Source of the DNA: Bdellovibrionia bacterium
GTDB lineage: Bacteria > Bdellovibrionota > Bdellovibrionia > Bdellovibrionales > UBA1609
Assembly: GCA_030432925.1 (NCBI GenBank)
Contig: JAUILT010000028.1
Coordinates: forward strand, 1 to 34,590
Direction: 5' to 3'
Length of the DNA: 34,590 nt
The notes beneath the pieces were generated by a model that saw only the letters and a program-made list of their open reading frames with translations, did not search any database and was not told the origin of the DNA. Positions 14,190 through 23,405 of the stretch are shown here, piece by piece; within the stretch, counting starts at the first letter, position 1, and each line of letters opens with the position of its first letter. A program made the position numbers and the translations under genes.

Positions 14190-15868
14190 GAAAAATACTT
14201 CTTGGCTTGATGACATTTTCTCTTTTACTCACACCCGAAGTCTCTACGGCCAAAGATTTGTCTTCGACAGTGAGGGGGCCCAGGGCTTCAGATATTCTTG
14301 CTGACCCTGTAGAAGAATTGAATCAGGTTCTTGATAGCTCCTATGAGAGCGAACCTATAGTAGTGGCTCAGCGCTCAAGAAAGAGCAACTCTCGTCGTCG
14401 CTCTCAAGGCTCAGGATCTGATTTGATCAACGCACTTCGTTTGGCTAAACAAAGGCAGTACAAGGATGCATCCATTGCCTTATTTCAATTGAGTCATTCT
14501 CCACGCTATAGAAGTAAGTCCATGCAGATTAAATACATTCTTGGTTTGATGCTCTTTCAAATGAAGATGAATCAAGTGGCAGCTTTTCAATTCATTCGTG
14601 TGGTTAAACAAGGGCGTAATAAGTACTTAAAGCAGGCTATAGAAAAGCTGTCATTGGCGGCAGATTTTTTAGGGGACGATACTTTGTTGAATTATGCTAT
14701 TTCCCGTGTGAAGGTGAGTCAGTTTCCAAGAGTGCATAGAGATATGCTTTACTTTAGAATAGGTGAATATCAGCTAAGGAACAAGGCTTACAGTCAGGCC
14801 GCAAAGAGCTTTTCTAGAGTACAGTCCAACAGTAGTATTTTTCCTACAGCAAAATATCATGAAGGTTTGGCCTTTGCTTCAGCGAATAAAACTAAAAGTG
14901 CCATTCGAGCTTTTGAGGAGTTGATTGAGTCGCGTTCGAATAAGGGGGTTACAGACCCTTCACGTGTAGCAGCTTTGATTGGCCGTGCACGCGCGGCTTA
15001 TCAAGCTAAACTTTGGGATCAGGCCATTACTTTTTATCGGGAAGTTCCCAGAGATACAGAGATGTGGCACGATACTTTGTTTGAATCCAGCTGGGCAATG
15101 GTGAGGTCTGGCCGCTTTCGCTCTGCCCTTAGTAATTTTCACTCTTTGCACTCAGCTTATTACGAAGGCTTTTATTTGCCAGAGTCTTTGTTGCTGCGGT
15201 CGATTGTTTATCTTTACATTTGTAAATATGAAGAGATGGATAAGGTTCTTGGATTATTTAATAAAATCTATAAATCTGTATTCGTAAAAATTGATAAGAT
15301 GCTTGATCAGAGACCAAAACCTGCAGTCTATTTTAATGAGGTTGTTCGAGTTATCAGAGACTACAAGCTCAACGGGGACGATATGGATAAGGGCAAGTAT
15401 CAGATCCCTTTTTTGGTGGTTCGACGTATTCTTCAGGAAGGGGATTTTCAAAACTCTTACAACTATATCAAAAAACTTCTTGATGAAAGAAAGCGGATCC
15501 AGACCATGCCAGCGGATTGGAAGTCTTCGGCCATCGGCAAGTACTCCAATCGAGTTTTGAGAACTCGCCTGGTCAAAGCTCGCGAGAGAGCTGGACGGCA
15601 GATCCGGTCTCATCTGGAAACAATTAAAAATGAGTTATTTGATCTCTTCGAGCAAGAAGGGTTTATTCGTTACGAAATGATCAACGGAAAGAAAGAGTTA
15701 TTAAAAAAGAAAATCTCTGAAAAAGAGCTACCCACGGAGCAGATTGATGAGAAATCAAGCAGAGATTATTATATTCAAAATGGGTTTGAATACTGGCCTT
15801 TCCGTGGGGAGTATTGGCTAGATGAGTTGGGGAACTATCACTATGTTGGCACGCAAGCTTGTAACTGA
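14186..15868 (+). CDS. Secreted TPR protein of the Glt-like cluster, 560 aa
   Basis: The signal peptide is MRKILLGLMTFSLLLTPEVSTA. A basic Ser/Arg stretch (about 63-75, RSRKSNSRRRS) is followed by helical repeats over about 78-330; the clearest TPR-like ones are around YSQAAKSF, KSAIRAFEELI and WDQAITFYREV. A long helical region follows, and the C-terminus carries a distinct aromatic motif, EYWPFRGEYWLDELGNY (about 537-553). As I recall, similar endings occur in TPR proteins of myxobacterial gliding clusters. It is likely a periplasmic scaffold joining the barrels to the inner-membrane motor. The start overlaps the barrel gene by 4 bp, and the end overlaps the next TPR gene by 26 bp. Confidence 0.75.
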   Translation: MRKILLGLMTFSLLLTPEVSTAKDLSSTVRGPRASDILADPVEELNQVLDSSYESEPIVVAQRSRKSNSRRRSQGSGSDLINALRLAKQRQYKDASIALFQLSHSPRYRSKSMQIKYILGLMLFQMKMNQVAAFQFIRVVKQGRNKYLKQAIEKLSLAADFLGDDTLLNYAISRVKVSQFPRVHRDMLYFRIGEYQLRNKAYSQAAKSFSRVQSNSSIFPTAKYHEGLAFASANKTKSAIRAFEELIESRSNKGVTDPSRVAALIGRARAAYQAKLWDQAITFYREVPRDTEMWHDTLFESSWAMVRSGRFRSALSNFHSLHSAYYEGFYLPESLLLRSIVYLYICKYEEMDKVLGLFNKIYKSVFVKIDKMLDQRPKPAVYFNEVVRVIRDYKLNGDDMDKGKYQIPFLVVRRILQEGDFQNSYNYIKKLLDERKRIQTMPADWKSSAIGKYSNRVLRTRLVKARERAGRQIRSHLETIKNELFDLFEQEGFIRYEMINGKKELLKKKISEKELPTEQIDEKSSRDYYIQNGFEYWPFRGEYWLDELGNYHYVGTQACN

Positions 15869-18800
15869 TTTGCAGCCTAGGGTAATCATAAAATCTCTAT
15901 TAGCAGTGGCTTTACTACTGCCATCGGCTGGCTTTGCTCAAAAAGGCAAGACTGTTGGTGATCTTCTCAAAAATATTGAGAAAGATGCAAAGCGGGTAAA
16001 AATTAAAAAAGGGCGCTCGGCTCTTCCAAAATTTGGAAATATTCAACGCAGTTCTTCAGTGAATCTTCAAAGGGTGAAGCCCCCCTCTAGCAATACGCTT
16101 TACTATGAAGAGGGGACTAACGAAGCAGAGCTAGAAAGAGTAACAGATCAAGGGATCGAACAGCTCTACAAGTTAACTCGTCAATTTAAGAGAAGCTCTC
16201 GCAGAGGGGAGCTTTGGTTGAGGCTTGCTGAGCAGTATGTGGAAAAAGCTCGTTTGATTGAGTACCGTATTCAGCAAAAATACGACGAAGAATTGCAGGC
16301 TCACAGGGAAAAGAAAACCAAGCGAAGACCTCGGCTGGATCTGAAGCCAGCTCAAGATTACAATAAAAAAGCCATTGCTCTTTATGAGGCTTTTTTAAAG
16401 GATTTTCCTAAAGATAAAAAAGTACCTCAGGCGTTGTTCTTTTTGGGGTATAACTACTTTGAACTGAATCAGACTACCAAGGGTGAGACTTATTATAAGC
16501 GCTTGACCAAAGATTACCCAAAAAGCCCCTACGTAGACCAATCCAATTTTGCTTTGGGTGAGTACTATTTTGAAAATGAAAAATGGGAGCAAGCTCTTAA
16601 CCATTATATTAAAGTGACAAAGAATAAGCGAGGGCAGTTGTATTCTTTTGCTTGGTATAAGACCGCATGGTGTCAGTATAAGGTTGGCCAAGTGAAGCAG
16701 GCTTTAATCAGTTTGCGTCGAGTGATTTCTGCGGGCCGAGTGGCCAAAGGTAAACAAGATAGCTCTACTGGAGGAGTCAGTCGCATTCGTTTAGCTACGG
16801 AAGCTGTTAAGGATTTGGTGATTTTTTTTGCTGAAGTTAAAAAACCCTCAGAAGCTAAGGGGTATTTTTCTAAAGTGGCTGGGCAGAAAGCTACTTTTGG
16901 CCTTATGGAGAAATTGGCCTATTACTATTCGGATACGGGTTATAAAGATGGGGCCCGGTATGTCTTTAAAGAACTTATTGAGATGCGTCCTGATGCCCCT
17001 AAGGCCTATGATTATCAATATCAGATTGTGACTATGTACGTATCTTCTGGAAAAAATAATGTGTTTCGGCAAGAACTCTATCGTTGGATTGAAGGGTATG
17101 GACCTAACAGTATTTGGGCTCGAGCGAATGCCAATAACAAAGAGTTACTGTCTAAGGCCTATCAGTTGATTGAGACCACTTTGAGAAACTATATTCTCCA
17201 ACAGCATCAAACAGCTCAAAATTCTCGAGCTGCTTATTCTCAGAAAATGGCAAAAAGTGGTTATGAACTTTATTTTCAGACCTTCAAGGAGTCTTCTCGT
17301 CTAGATGAGATGCACTTTTTCTATGCAGAGCTGCTTTTTGATATGCAAGATTGGGAGCGAGCTGCTTATCATTATTTATGGATTAACGAGAATGCAAAGA
17401 AAAGTCAGTACTATGAAAAAGCCACCTTGAATGCAATTCTTGCTTTGGAAAAAAACCTACCTTCACCAGAAGAAATTAAGAATATTGTGGGTAAGTCTAC
17501 AGACCCTGTACCTTTTGATAAAACCATTCGAGTTTTCGAAAAGGTATCTTTAATCTATATCAAGGACTTTCCCAGTGGGGAGTCCAATGTGGCCATCCAG
17601 TATAAAATTGCTTCTCTTTACTACTATTATAATCAGTTTGATAAGGCATTGGTTCTATTTGCAGATATTATTGAGAAACACCCTAAAACAAAATTTGCTG
17701 AATACTCAGCTAACTTAATGTTGGACATTTACAATATTAGGAAAGACTACAAGGGCCTGAAAGTGGCAGGTAGTAAAATACTGGCTATTCCTCAGTTGGC
17801 GCATTCGCCAGTAGGTGCTGAAATCCGGCGCGTGATGGAGCGAGCAGATTTTACCGAAGCTCAACAATTGGAAAAGGGTAAAGATTATATCAAGGCCGCT
17901 GAAGGTTATAGACAGTTTGCCAAGAGTAACCCTGGTTCAGAGTTGGCGGTGGATGCATCGTTCAACGCTGCCGTAAATTTTGAAAGAGGTGGAGATCTTT
18001 TTCAAGCCATTTCTATGTATGCAGTGGTGTCAGAAATGAAAACCCAAAAACATGCAGGCCTGAAGAAGAAATCAGACCGGATTTTGGCAACACTTTACGA
18101 GAAGACAGGTCAATATGCAAAGGCGGCAGATGCTTTTGAGACCTATGCCAATCGCAATCAAAAAGACAAAGAGGCCGTAGATTTTTATTTTAATGCCGGC
18201 CTGATTCGAGATGGAATGACTTTTTATACGGCAGCTATTCGAAACTATGATAAGTATTTTCAGTTGTCCAACAAGCTGGAAAAAAAGGAAGCTCTGTTTC
18301 TTATTGCCAGAATTTGGGAGAAGAGGGGAAGTTATAAATGGGCCTGTATCTATTATGACAAATACATTAATAGCAACCCTGTAAATGCATCTAGTGTGGT
18401 GGAGGCGGCATTCAAGCTAGGGAGTTTGAATGAACTAAGAAAGAGAAGAAAGGCTTCGGAAGACTGGTATAAGAAAACTGTGGCTATTCAGAGGCGGTTG
18501 GCAAAGGGTGGAAAAGTGGTTGGTGTCAGATACGCCGCCGAGGCTAAGTTTATATTGGTAAAAAAGACGTATGATGAGCTCAGAAGAATTAAAATCCCCA
18601 GAAGTCCAGCAGCTCAAAAAAGGGCTGTGGATCAAAAGCTTGGTTTGATTAACAGGTTGAAAGAACAATTAAAAGCAGTCATTAAATACGATGATGGCTT
18701 TCAGGTTGTGGCTTCACTAACATTGATTGGGCAAGCTTACCAACATATGAGTGCCGCTATTTTCAATGCGCCTCTTCCCAAGGGGCTGGATAAGGAGGGA

Positions 18801-19022
18801 GTCAAGCAGTATCGAGCTGGAATTGCACAAGTGGCCTTGCCATTTCAACAACAGGCCATTGATAACTATTTAGCCGCTTTGGAGAAGTCCGAAAAGCTAG
18901 AGGCTTACAACGACTGGGCTAAAATAGCACGTAAGGAGCTTCATAATATTGATTCCGCCAAATACAAAAGCTTTGATGCGGAGGTTTTCCTAACCAAGCT
19001 GCCAGACTGGAAGGGAATTTGA
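15843..19022 (+). CDS. Large secreted TPR protein of the Glt-like cluster
   Basis: The ATG at 15843 was chosen over 15822 because GGGGA lies nine bases before it. The 1059-residue product opens with a signal peptide ending SAGFA before QKGK. It is helical repeats almost throughout. TPR-like units appear around KKVPQALFFLGYNYFEL, SPYVDQSNFALGEYYF, KFAEYSANLMLDI, and AVDASFNAAVNFERGG. There is no enzyme motif. Such solenoids give long protein-binding surfaces; in Myxococcus a comparable TPR-rich periplasmic protein (GltD/AgnA) belongs to the gliding complex. The exact orthologue cannot be fixed by eye. The next gene starts one base after its stop. Confidence 0.78.
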   Translation: MLARKLVTDLQPRVIIKSLLAVALLLPSAGFAQKGKTVGDLLKNIEKDAKRVKIKKGRSALPKFGNIQRSSSVNLQRVKPPSSNTLYYEEGTNEAELERVTDQGIEQLYKLTRQFKRSSRRGELWLRLAEQYVEKARLIEYRIQQKYDEELQAHREKKTKRRPRLDLKPAQDYNKKAIALYEAFLKDFPKDKKVPQALFFLGYNYFELNQTTKGETYYKRLTKDYPKSPYVDQSNFALGEYYFENEKWEQALNHYIKVTKNKRGQLYSFAWYKTAWCQYKVGQVKQALISLRRVISAGRVAKGKQDSSTGGVSRIRLATEAVKDLVIFFAEVKKPSEAKGYFSKVAGQKATFGLMEKLAYYYSDTGYKDGARYVFKELIEMRPDAPKAYDYQYQIVTMYVSSGKNNVFRQELYRWIEGYGPNSIWARANANNKELLSKAYQLIETTLRNYILQQHQTAQNSRAAYSQKMAKSGYELYFQTFKESSRLDEMHFFYAELLFDMQDWERAAYHYLWINENAKKSQYYEKATLNAILALEKNLPSPEEIKNIVGKSTDPVPFDKTIRVFEKVSLIYIKDFPSGESNVAIQYKIASLYYYYNQFDKALVLFADIIEKHPKTKFAEYSANLMLDIYNIRKDYKGLKVAGSKILAIPQLAHSPVGAEIRRVMERADFTEAQQLEKGKDYIKAAEGYRQFAKSNPGSELAVDASFNAAVNFERGGDLFQAISMYAVVSEMKTQKHAGLKKKSDRILATLYEKTGQYAKAADAFETYANRNQKDKEAVDFYFNAGLIRDGMTFYTAAIRNYDKYFQLSNKLEKKEALFLIARIWEKRGSYKWACIYYDKYINSNPVNASSVVEAAFKLGSLNELRKRRKASEDWYKKTVAIQRRLAKGGKVVGVRYAAEAKFILVKKTYDELRRIKIPRSPAAQKRAVDQKLGLINRLKEQLKAVIKYDDGFQVVASLTLIGQAYQHMSAAIFNAPLPKGLDKEGVKQYRAGIAQVALPFQQQAIDNYLAALEKSEKLEAYNDWAKIARKELHNIDSAKYKSFDAEVFLTKLPDWKGI

Positions 19023-19023
19023 T

Positions 19024-19860
19024 ATGAAAGTAACAGCTTTGAAACTACTTTTACTTTTATTGATAATACCTGTTGCAGTTCAGGCTCAATTTGACAATTA
19101 TGATGGGGTTGAAGCAGAGGCTTCAAAATCAGAATCAACAGGTCCATCGACTCCAAAACTAAGGGTTGACAGTAAGGACTTCAAGGCCCTGTCAAGCGCA
19201 CGAGAGGCTCGAGATGAAGAGCTATTCGTCAAGGCTGTCTCCAGAATTTTGGGCCGAGATCAGAGTCATCTCGATGCTTTAAACGCTCTTGCTGTTTTTT
19301 ACATTGAAAAAAAGAAACCTGGATTGGCTAAGATTATTCTTAATAGAGCCATTGAGGCTCATCCTGATGAAAAGGCTCTGCACAACAACTTGGGGATTAT
19401 ATATCTTGAGGAGGGGGAGCTGAGAAGAGCTATTAGTTCTTTTAAGAGGGCTATTGGATTGAACAGAAATTACCGAGTAGGTTTGGCCAACCTTGGCTCT
19501 ATATACCTTGAGTTTGGTGATTATATGAGGGCTATTGAGCCGTTGGAGGCGGGGTATTCATTGATTAAGGGGGATCTTCGAGGAAACAAAGAAGCCGTAG
19601 AGATTGCCAACAATTATGCAGTTGCGCTGGCGGGGGCCGGCGAGGGTAAAAAGGCTAAAAAGATCTATGAGAGAATTTTGGATTCTGACTCACGGAATAT
19701 TGGGGTTCTTCTCAATTATGCAACCCTTTTAACTAAAGGCCTTAAGGATAAGTCAGCAGCTCGCAAGGCGATAAGTAGACTAAAGTTTGTTTCAGACAGT
19801 GTGAAGTATAATAATAAGGCTGAGGAACTTGATAAATTCTTGGAATCCTTGCCGGATTAG
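19024..19860 (+). CDS. Secreted TPR protein, 278 aa (GltE/AglT-like)
   Basis: AAGGGA precedes the ATG. The signal peptide is MKVTALKLLLLLLIIPVAVQA, followed by QFDNYDG, the same QFD opening as the second beta-barrel. After a polar linker come about four TPR units (about 75-265), the clearest being KALHNNLGIIYLEEGELRRA and YRVGLANLGSIYLEFGDYMRA. No lipobox Cys is present. Position and size suggest the counterpart of the AglT/GltE TPR protein of Myxococcus, but that is inference. It lies one base after the large TPR gene and 19 bp before a small secreted protein gene. Confidence 0.75.
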   Translation: MKVTALKLLLLLLIIPVAVQAQFDNYDGVEAEASKSESTGPSTPKLRVDSKDFKALSSAREARDEELFVKAVSRILGRDQSHLDALNALAVFYIEKKKPGLAKIILNRAIEAHPDEKALHNNLGIIYLEEGELRRAISSFKRAIGLNRNYRVGLANLGSIYLEFGDYMRAIEPLEAGYSLIKGDLRGNKEAVEIANNYAVALAGAGEGKKAKKIYERILDSDSRNIGVLLNYATLLTKGLKDKSAARKAISRLKFVSDSVKYNNKAEELDKFLESLPD

Positions 19861-19879
19861 CAAGATGGAGCTTGCCGAT

Positions 19880-20170
19880 ATGAAAATAAGGTATAAAATA
19901 TTTGCTAGATGGGTATTTGCCTTCATTTTGGTTTCGTTCACTTTTGCACCTGTTAAGGGACGTGCGCAGAAAAAAAGTGGTAAGACAAGAACGGCAACAA
20001 TCGACTTTGAAGACGAACTCATTGAAGGAGAAGTTAAAAAGCCAGAACTTTTTTATCTTCTTCAAAAAAAGCAGTTCAACTTTAAAAGGTTAATAAAATT
20101 GAGAAATAATTTTCTCCCTGAAATGAGAAGAACATCTGAGGAACTGAGACATACCGGGAGCAAAGATTGA
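19880..20170 (+). CDS. Small secreted protein of the Glt-like cluster, 96 aa
   Basis: The start at 19880 (MKIRYKIF) was chosen because GGAG lies nine bases upstream; an ATG at 19865 has nothing. The signal peptide runs to about residue 29 (KGRA before QKKS). The short mature chain starts basic, then has the acidic block TIDFEDELIEGEVKKPE, and ends in a basic amphipathic helix rich in Lys, Arg and Phe. There is no known domain. Its four-base overlap with the FHA/TonB-like gene suggests a partner of that protein, for example a periplasmic linker. Confidence 0.65.
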   Translation: MKIRYKIFARWVFAFILVSFTFAPVKGRAQKKSGKTRTATIDFEDELIEGEVKKPELFYLLQKKQFNFKRLIKLRNNFLPEMRRTSEELRHTGSKD

Positions 20171-22212
20171 AACAGCCTATTGTTCTGCGTATTTATTTCA
20201 ATGAAAAGCTGGAGGGTGTCAAGCAATTCACTGAATCCCAGGTTGTTATTGGGCGCAATACAGAAGTTCAGGTAAACCTTGAGGAGGAAGGCGTTTCTCC
20301 ACTTCATGCGGTCATTGAGGAGCGAGAGGGTGGGTATTATATCTCTGACCTGGGCTCTCAGTTGGGGACTCAGCTCAACGGCAATAAGGTTCTAGATGAA
20401 TCTATAGATTCTGGTGATGAAATCGTCATTGGCTCTTATAAACTACAATTTTTCATAGGTATTCCAAAGCCAGTCTCGCCACCACCATCAGTTGTGCAGG
20501 CGGTGCCCGCGGCAGCTTCCAGGCCGACTGTTCCGGAGTCTCCTCCTCCAGTTCCTGAAGAGGCTAAGAGCGGCTTCAATGAAGACACTCAAGAAATCGA
20601 GCTGAGCATTCCTGAGGATACCCTTGTTACAGATATTTCTGAAGTAGATGATGCCACTGGAAAGGTGACGGAGAAGAGGGCTTCCGATAGGCGTGGAGCG
20701 GAGAGAATTCCAAAGCCAGTGAAGCGAAGTAAAAAGACATTTGCTCCGCCCACGGAAAAACCGGCAGATCTATTGATGAAGCCTGGCAAAGGGACTGTCA
20801 TTGAAGTGGTTGTTGCCTGGAAAGAAAGAATCATCCACTCTCAGCATTTTAACGATAAGGGTGTCGTAACCATTGGGTCTTCAGAAAAAGCAGACATCAC
20901 TCTACCGGTGTTATCTGGGGTTAGCTCTTATCCACTTCTTGAAATCGATAGCTTGGTAAAGGTGAATATTGCTCCAAATACTCCTGGCGAGTTAGTTACT
21001 CAGGATAAAAAAACTAGTTTTGCGGACTTAGCTAGGCAAAACCGTTTTCAAGGAACAGAAACCGGTCACCAATTGACTTTAGCTCAAGGGGAAATGGTTC
21101 GAATTGGATACCAGGGAGATTTGGTTAATGTTTATGTGCGCTATGTTGCCGAAACACCAAAACCACTTATGGCACCACTGCTGGACCTCACGACAACAGA
21201 AATTACGGGCCTTGCTTTGGCGGCGTTGGTTTCGGCTATTTTTGGAATTTACATGTTTCTTTATGCACCTTCCAATCTCAATGATGAAAATCGATTGGAG
21301 GAGCCTATTCGTAAAGCAACTGTAACGTTTCGGCCGCCGAGAAAACGTATTGTGAAAATGGAGCAAAAGCCAGAAGAGGTGAAGGAGAAAAAGGTCGTTA
21401 AAGTTGTCGAAAAGAAAAAGCAGACGAAGACACCTTCAACAGATAGGGCTGGAAAACCAGGGAAGGCTGGGGAAGTAGCTCCCAGCAAGAAGCCAGTTCC
21501 AAAGAAGCCTAAGAAAGTAGTTTCTGCTCGACCTGGTGGTTCCATCAAAACGGGAAAGAAAAAGGGCGCCAACATGAAGAGTCGAAAGCCAGACCCCACA
21601 AAGGTAGGGTTATTGAGTGTTTTCGGCTCTAAAGGTGGACAGAAAAAATTGGATAAAGCCTTTTCAGGGGCGGGAGAGCTGCAAGGGATGGCGGATGCTG
21701 CCACCGGATATGCTGGAGACAATGAGGACCGCGAAGGAGACACCCTGGGGTCAAAAATTAAAGATACTGGGGCTGGAGGTCGAGGAGAGCAGACTGTTGG
21801 AATTGCAGGTGTTGGAACCAAGGGCAAAGGAACAGGTGGCTACGGCCTGGGGACTGGTGGTATTGGAAAAAAAGGAAGTGTTGATATTAATGTTGGTGGG
21901 CAGGAGGCAGAATTTGTCGGATCCATGGACCGTGAAGCTATTCGTCGTGTGATATTGAATAATAAGCGAGCTATTAGATCCTGTTATGAAAGAGAGCTGC
22001 AGCGTCGGCCAGATATGTATGGAAAGCTGGTGTTGCAATGGAGGATTGTTGAAAAAGGGCGAGTTTCCCAGGCCAAGGTGAAGAGTAACTCACTGGGGTC
22101 CAGGACAGTCGCCAATTGTATTATAGGAAGATTAAGGACGTGGAGGTTTCCTGAGCCACCCCCCGGTACCATCGGTGAGGTGTCATATCCCTTCGTCTTT
22201 ACATCACAATAA
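20167..22212 (+). CDS. FHA-TM-TonB-like protein with AgmX/PglI-type tail (GltG-like)
   Basis: Translation probably starts at TTG (20167): GGGAG is seven bases upstream, and a later start would cut the FHA domain. Residues 5-98 are FHA (GRN at 29-31, SPLHA at 44-48). Residues about 208-328 look like a second, degenerate FHA (IGSSEKADITLP). A membrane helix lies at 345-366. The outer part has a Lys/Pro-rich spacer (380-480), a Gly-rich linker (about 510-580) and a C-terminal domain (586-681) with Cys606, Cys651 and WRFPEPP near 659-665, typical of the AgmX/PglI tail. In Myxococcus such proteins carry motor force through the periplasm. The order of domains matches GltG/PglI best. Confidence 0.85.
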   Translation: MKQPIVLRIYFNEKLEGVKQFTESQVVIGRNTEVQVNLEEEGVSPLHAVIEEREGGYYISDLGSQLGTQLNGNKVLDESIDSGDEIVIGSYKLQFFIGIPKPVSPPPSVVQAVPAAASRPTVPESPPPVPEEAKSGFNEDTQEIELSIPEDTLVTDISEVDDATGKVTEKRASDRRGAERIPKPVKRSKKTFAPPTEKPADLLMKPGKGTVIEVVVAWKERIIHSQHFNDKGVVTIGSSEKADITLPVLSGVSSYPLLEIDSLVKVNIAPNTPGELVTQDKKTSFADLARQNRFQGTETGHQLTLAQGEMVRIGYQGDLVNVYVRYVAETPKPLMAPLLDLTTTEITGLALAALVSAIFGIYMFLYAPSNLNDENRLEEPIRKATVTFRPPRKRIVKMEQKPEEVKEKKVVKVVEKKKQTKTPSTDRAGKPGKAGEVAPSKKPVPKKPKKVVSARPGGSIKTGKKKGANMKSRKPDPTKVGLLSVFGSKGGQKKLDKAFSGAGELQGMADAATGYAGDNEDREGDTLGSKIKDTGAGGRGEQTVGIAGVGTKGKGTGGYGLGTGGIGKKGSVDINVGGQEAEFVGSMDREAIRRVILNNKRAIRSCYERELQRRPDMYGKLVLQWRIVEKGRVSQAKVKSNSLGSRTVANCIIGRLRTWRFPEPPPGTIGEVSYPFVFTSQ

Positions 22213-22227
22213 CAGGGGGTAAAAGCT

Positions 22228-22911
22228 GTGGAAGAAAATGCAGCAATAGAATTAGCGGAACGCTGTGATTACGGCAATTTTATAATGCAGTCATTCTGTG
22301 AAGGTGGTCCCGTTATGATCATCATTCTTGGAGTGGGTTTGATTGTGGTCTTCTTGATCGTAGAAAGACTGCTCAGCCTGCAAAGGTTGACTGTTGACAA
22401 GACAAGTATCAACGAAAACCTATTCAGCATGTTGCTGAGGGGGGATGTTAAGCAGGCCATTACGTTTTGTGACAGTCGTCCAACACCATTGACCAACACA
22501 TTGAAGGCCGGGCTTGTTCAGGTGATGAATGGACGCCCGGATGAAGAAGTTCAAGTGGCCATGGATGCCTCCGTTCTCAGGGAAACGCCCCGGCTTGAGG
22601 GGTGGACGTCCTTTCTTGCGGTTTTTGGTAACGTGGCAGTTCTTATTGGTCTTTTGGGTACGATTATTGGTTTGATTACATCATTTGGTGGTATTGCGGA
22701 GGCCGATGCTGCAACTAAAGCAGCTGTTCTTTCTCAGGGGATTTCAGAAGCCCTTAACTGTACGGCCTTTGGACTGCTTGTGGCGATTGTTTCCATTGTT
22801 GCTTACGGCTACTTTCAGATCAAAATCAATAAGGCTGTCAATGACATGGAAGAAAGTTCCATGACAATGATGAACTTGGTGGTTTCTAACAGAGACAAGA
22901 TCAAGGATTAG
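22228..22911 (+). CDS. TolQ/ExbB/MotA-like proton channel subunit (AglR-like)
   Basis: The GTG start at 22228 is supported by AGGGGG seven bases upstream. The 227-residue product has three membrane segments: about 30-50, then a paired set (about 130-155 and 170-198) after a cytoplasmic stretch. The core reads FLAVFGNVAVLIGLLGTIIGLI, then GISEALNCTAFGLLVAI, the conserved pore-lining part of the family. With two ExbD-like subunits it should form a proton-driven stator, as AglR with AglQ and AglS in Myxococcus gliding. The preceding gene encodes the likely force-transducing partner. Confidence 0.9.
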   Translation: MEENAAIELAERCDYGNFIMQSFCEGGPVMIIILGVGLIVVFLIVERLLSLQRLTVDKTSINENLFSMLLRGDVKQAITFCDSRPTPLTNTLKAGLVQVMNGRPDEEVQVAMDASVLRETPRLEGWTSFLAVFGNVAVLIGLLGTIIGLITSFGGIAEADAATKAAVLSQGISEALNCTAFGLLVAIVSIVAYGYFQIKINKAVNDMEESSMTMMNLVVSNRDKIKD

Positions 22912-22928
22912 GGAAGTAGAGGTCGCTT

Positions 22929-23405
22929 ATGGCACATGTTGATGATTCCGGTGGAAGTAAAAGGCGAAGTTCTATTGTCGATTTGAACATCGTTCCGTTT
23001 ATTGACCTGATGAGTGTGCTGATTATCTTTCTTTTGATCACAGCAGTGTGGACCCAGGTCTCCATGATTCAGATTGGGAGTTCCATTTATGGTAAGAAGA
23101 CCGCTCAGGAACGGTCAGAACCCCCACCAAAGGCGGAAATCCCCTTTCGCTTGGACGTGCGTGAAAATGGTTATCGGATTATACTTGGTCGGCAGTCGAC
23201 AGATGTGCCAAAAGCCGACGGAAAATATGACGATGAGACGTTGGTGGAAAAATTAAAAGAGGTCAAAGAGCTTTACCCAGAAAAGGTAGATGCTGTAGTG
23301 ACTGTACTGGATGAACTGCCTTATGAAACTTTGATTAAGGGAATGGATGCACTGCTGACCGCTGGATTTCCTCAAATATCTGTTTCAACAGCGGGAGCGA
23401 ACTGA
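22929..23405 (+). CDS. TolR/ExbD-like stator subunit 1
   Basis: The 158-residue product has a basic N-terminus (SKRRSS), one membrane helix (about 22-42) and a periplasmic domain. The helix contains VPFIDLMSVLIIFLL with Asp26 at the proton-carrying position. The periplasmic part has the ExbD pattern around VDAVVTVLDELPYETLIKGMD. It starts 17 bp after the TolQ-like gene, and its TGA stop overlaps the next ATG by one base. It probably pairs with the second subunit in an AglQ/AglS-like arrangement. Confidence 0.9.
   Translation: MAHVDDSGGSKRRSSIVDLNIVPFIDLMSVLIIFLLITAVWTQVSMIQIGSSIYGKKTAQERSEPPPKAEIPFRLDVRENGYRIILGRQSTDVPKADGKYDDETLVEKLKEVKELYPEKVDAVVTVLDELPYETLIKGMDALLTAGFPQISVSTAGAN

Noticed and set aside
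21261-21827. 188-residue open frame on the minus strand inside the FHA/TonB-like gene
   Set aside because: It is the mirror of the Lys/Pro/Gly-rich spacer, is low in complexity, and lies under a well-supported gene.
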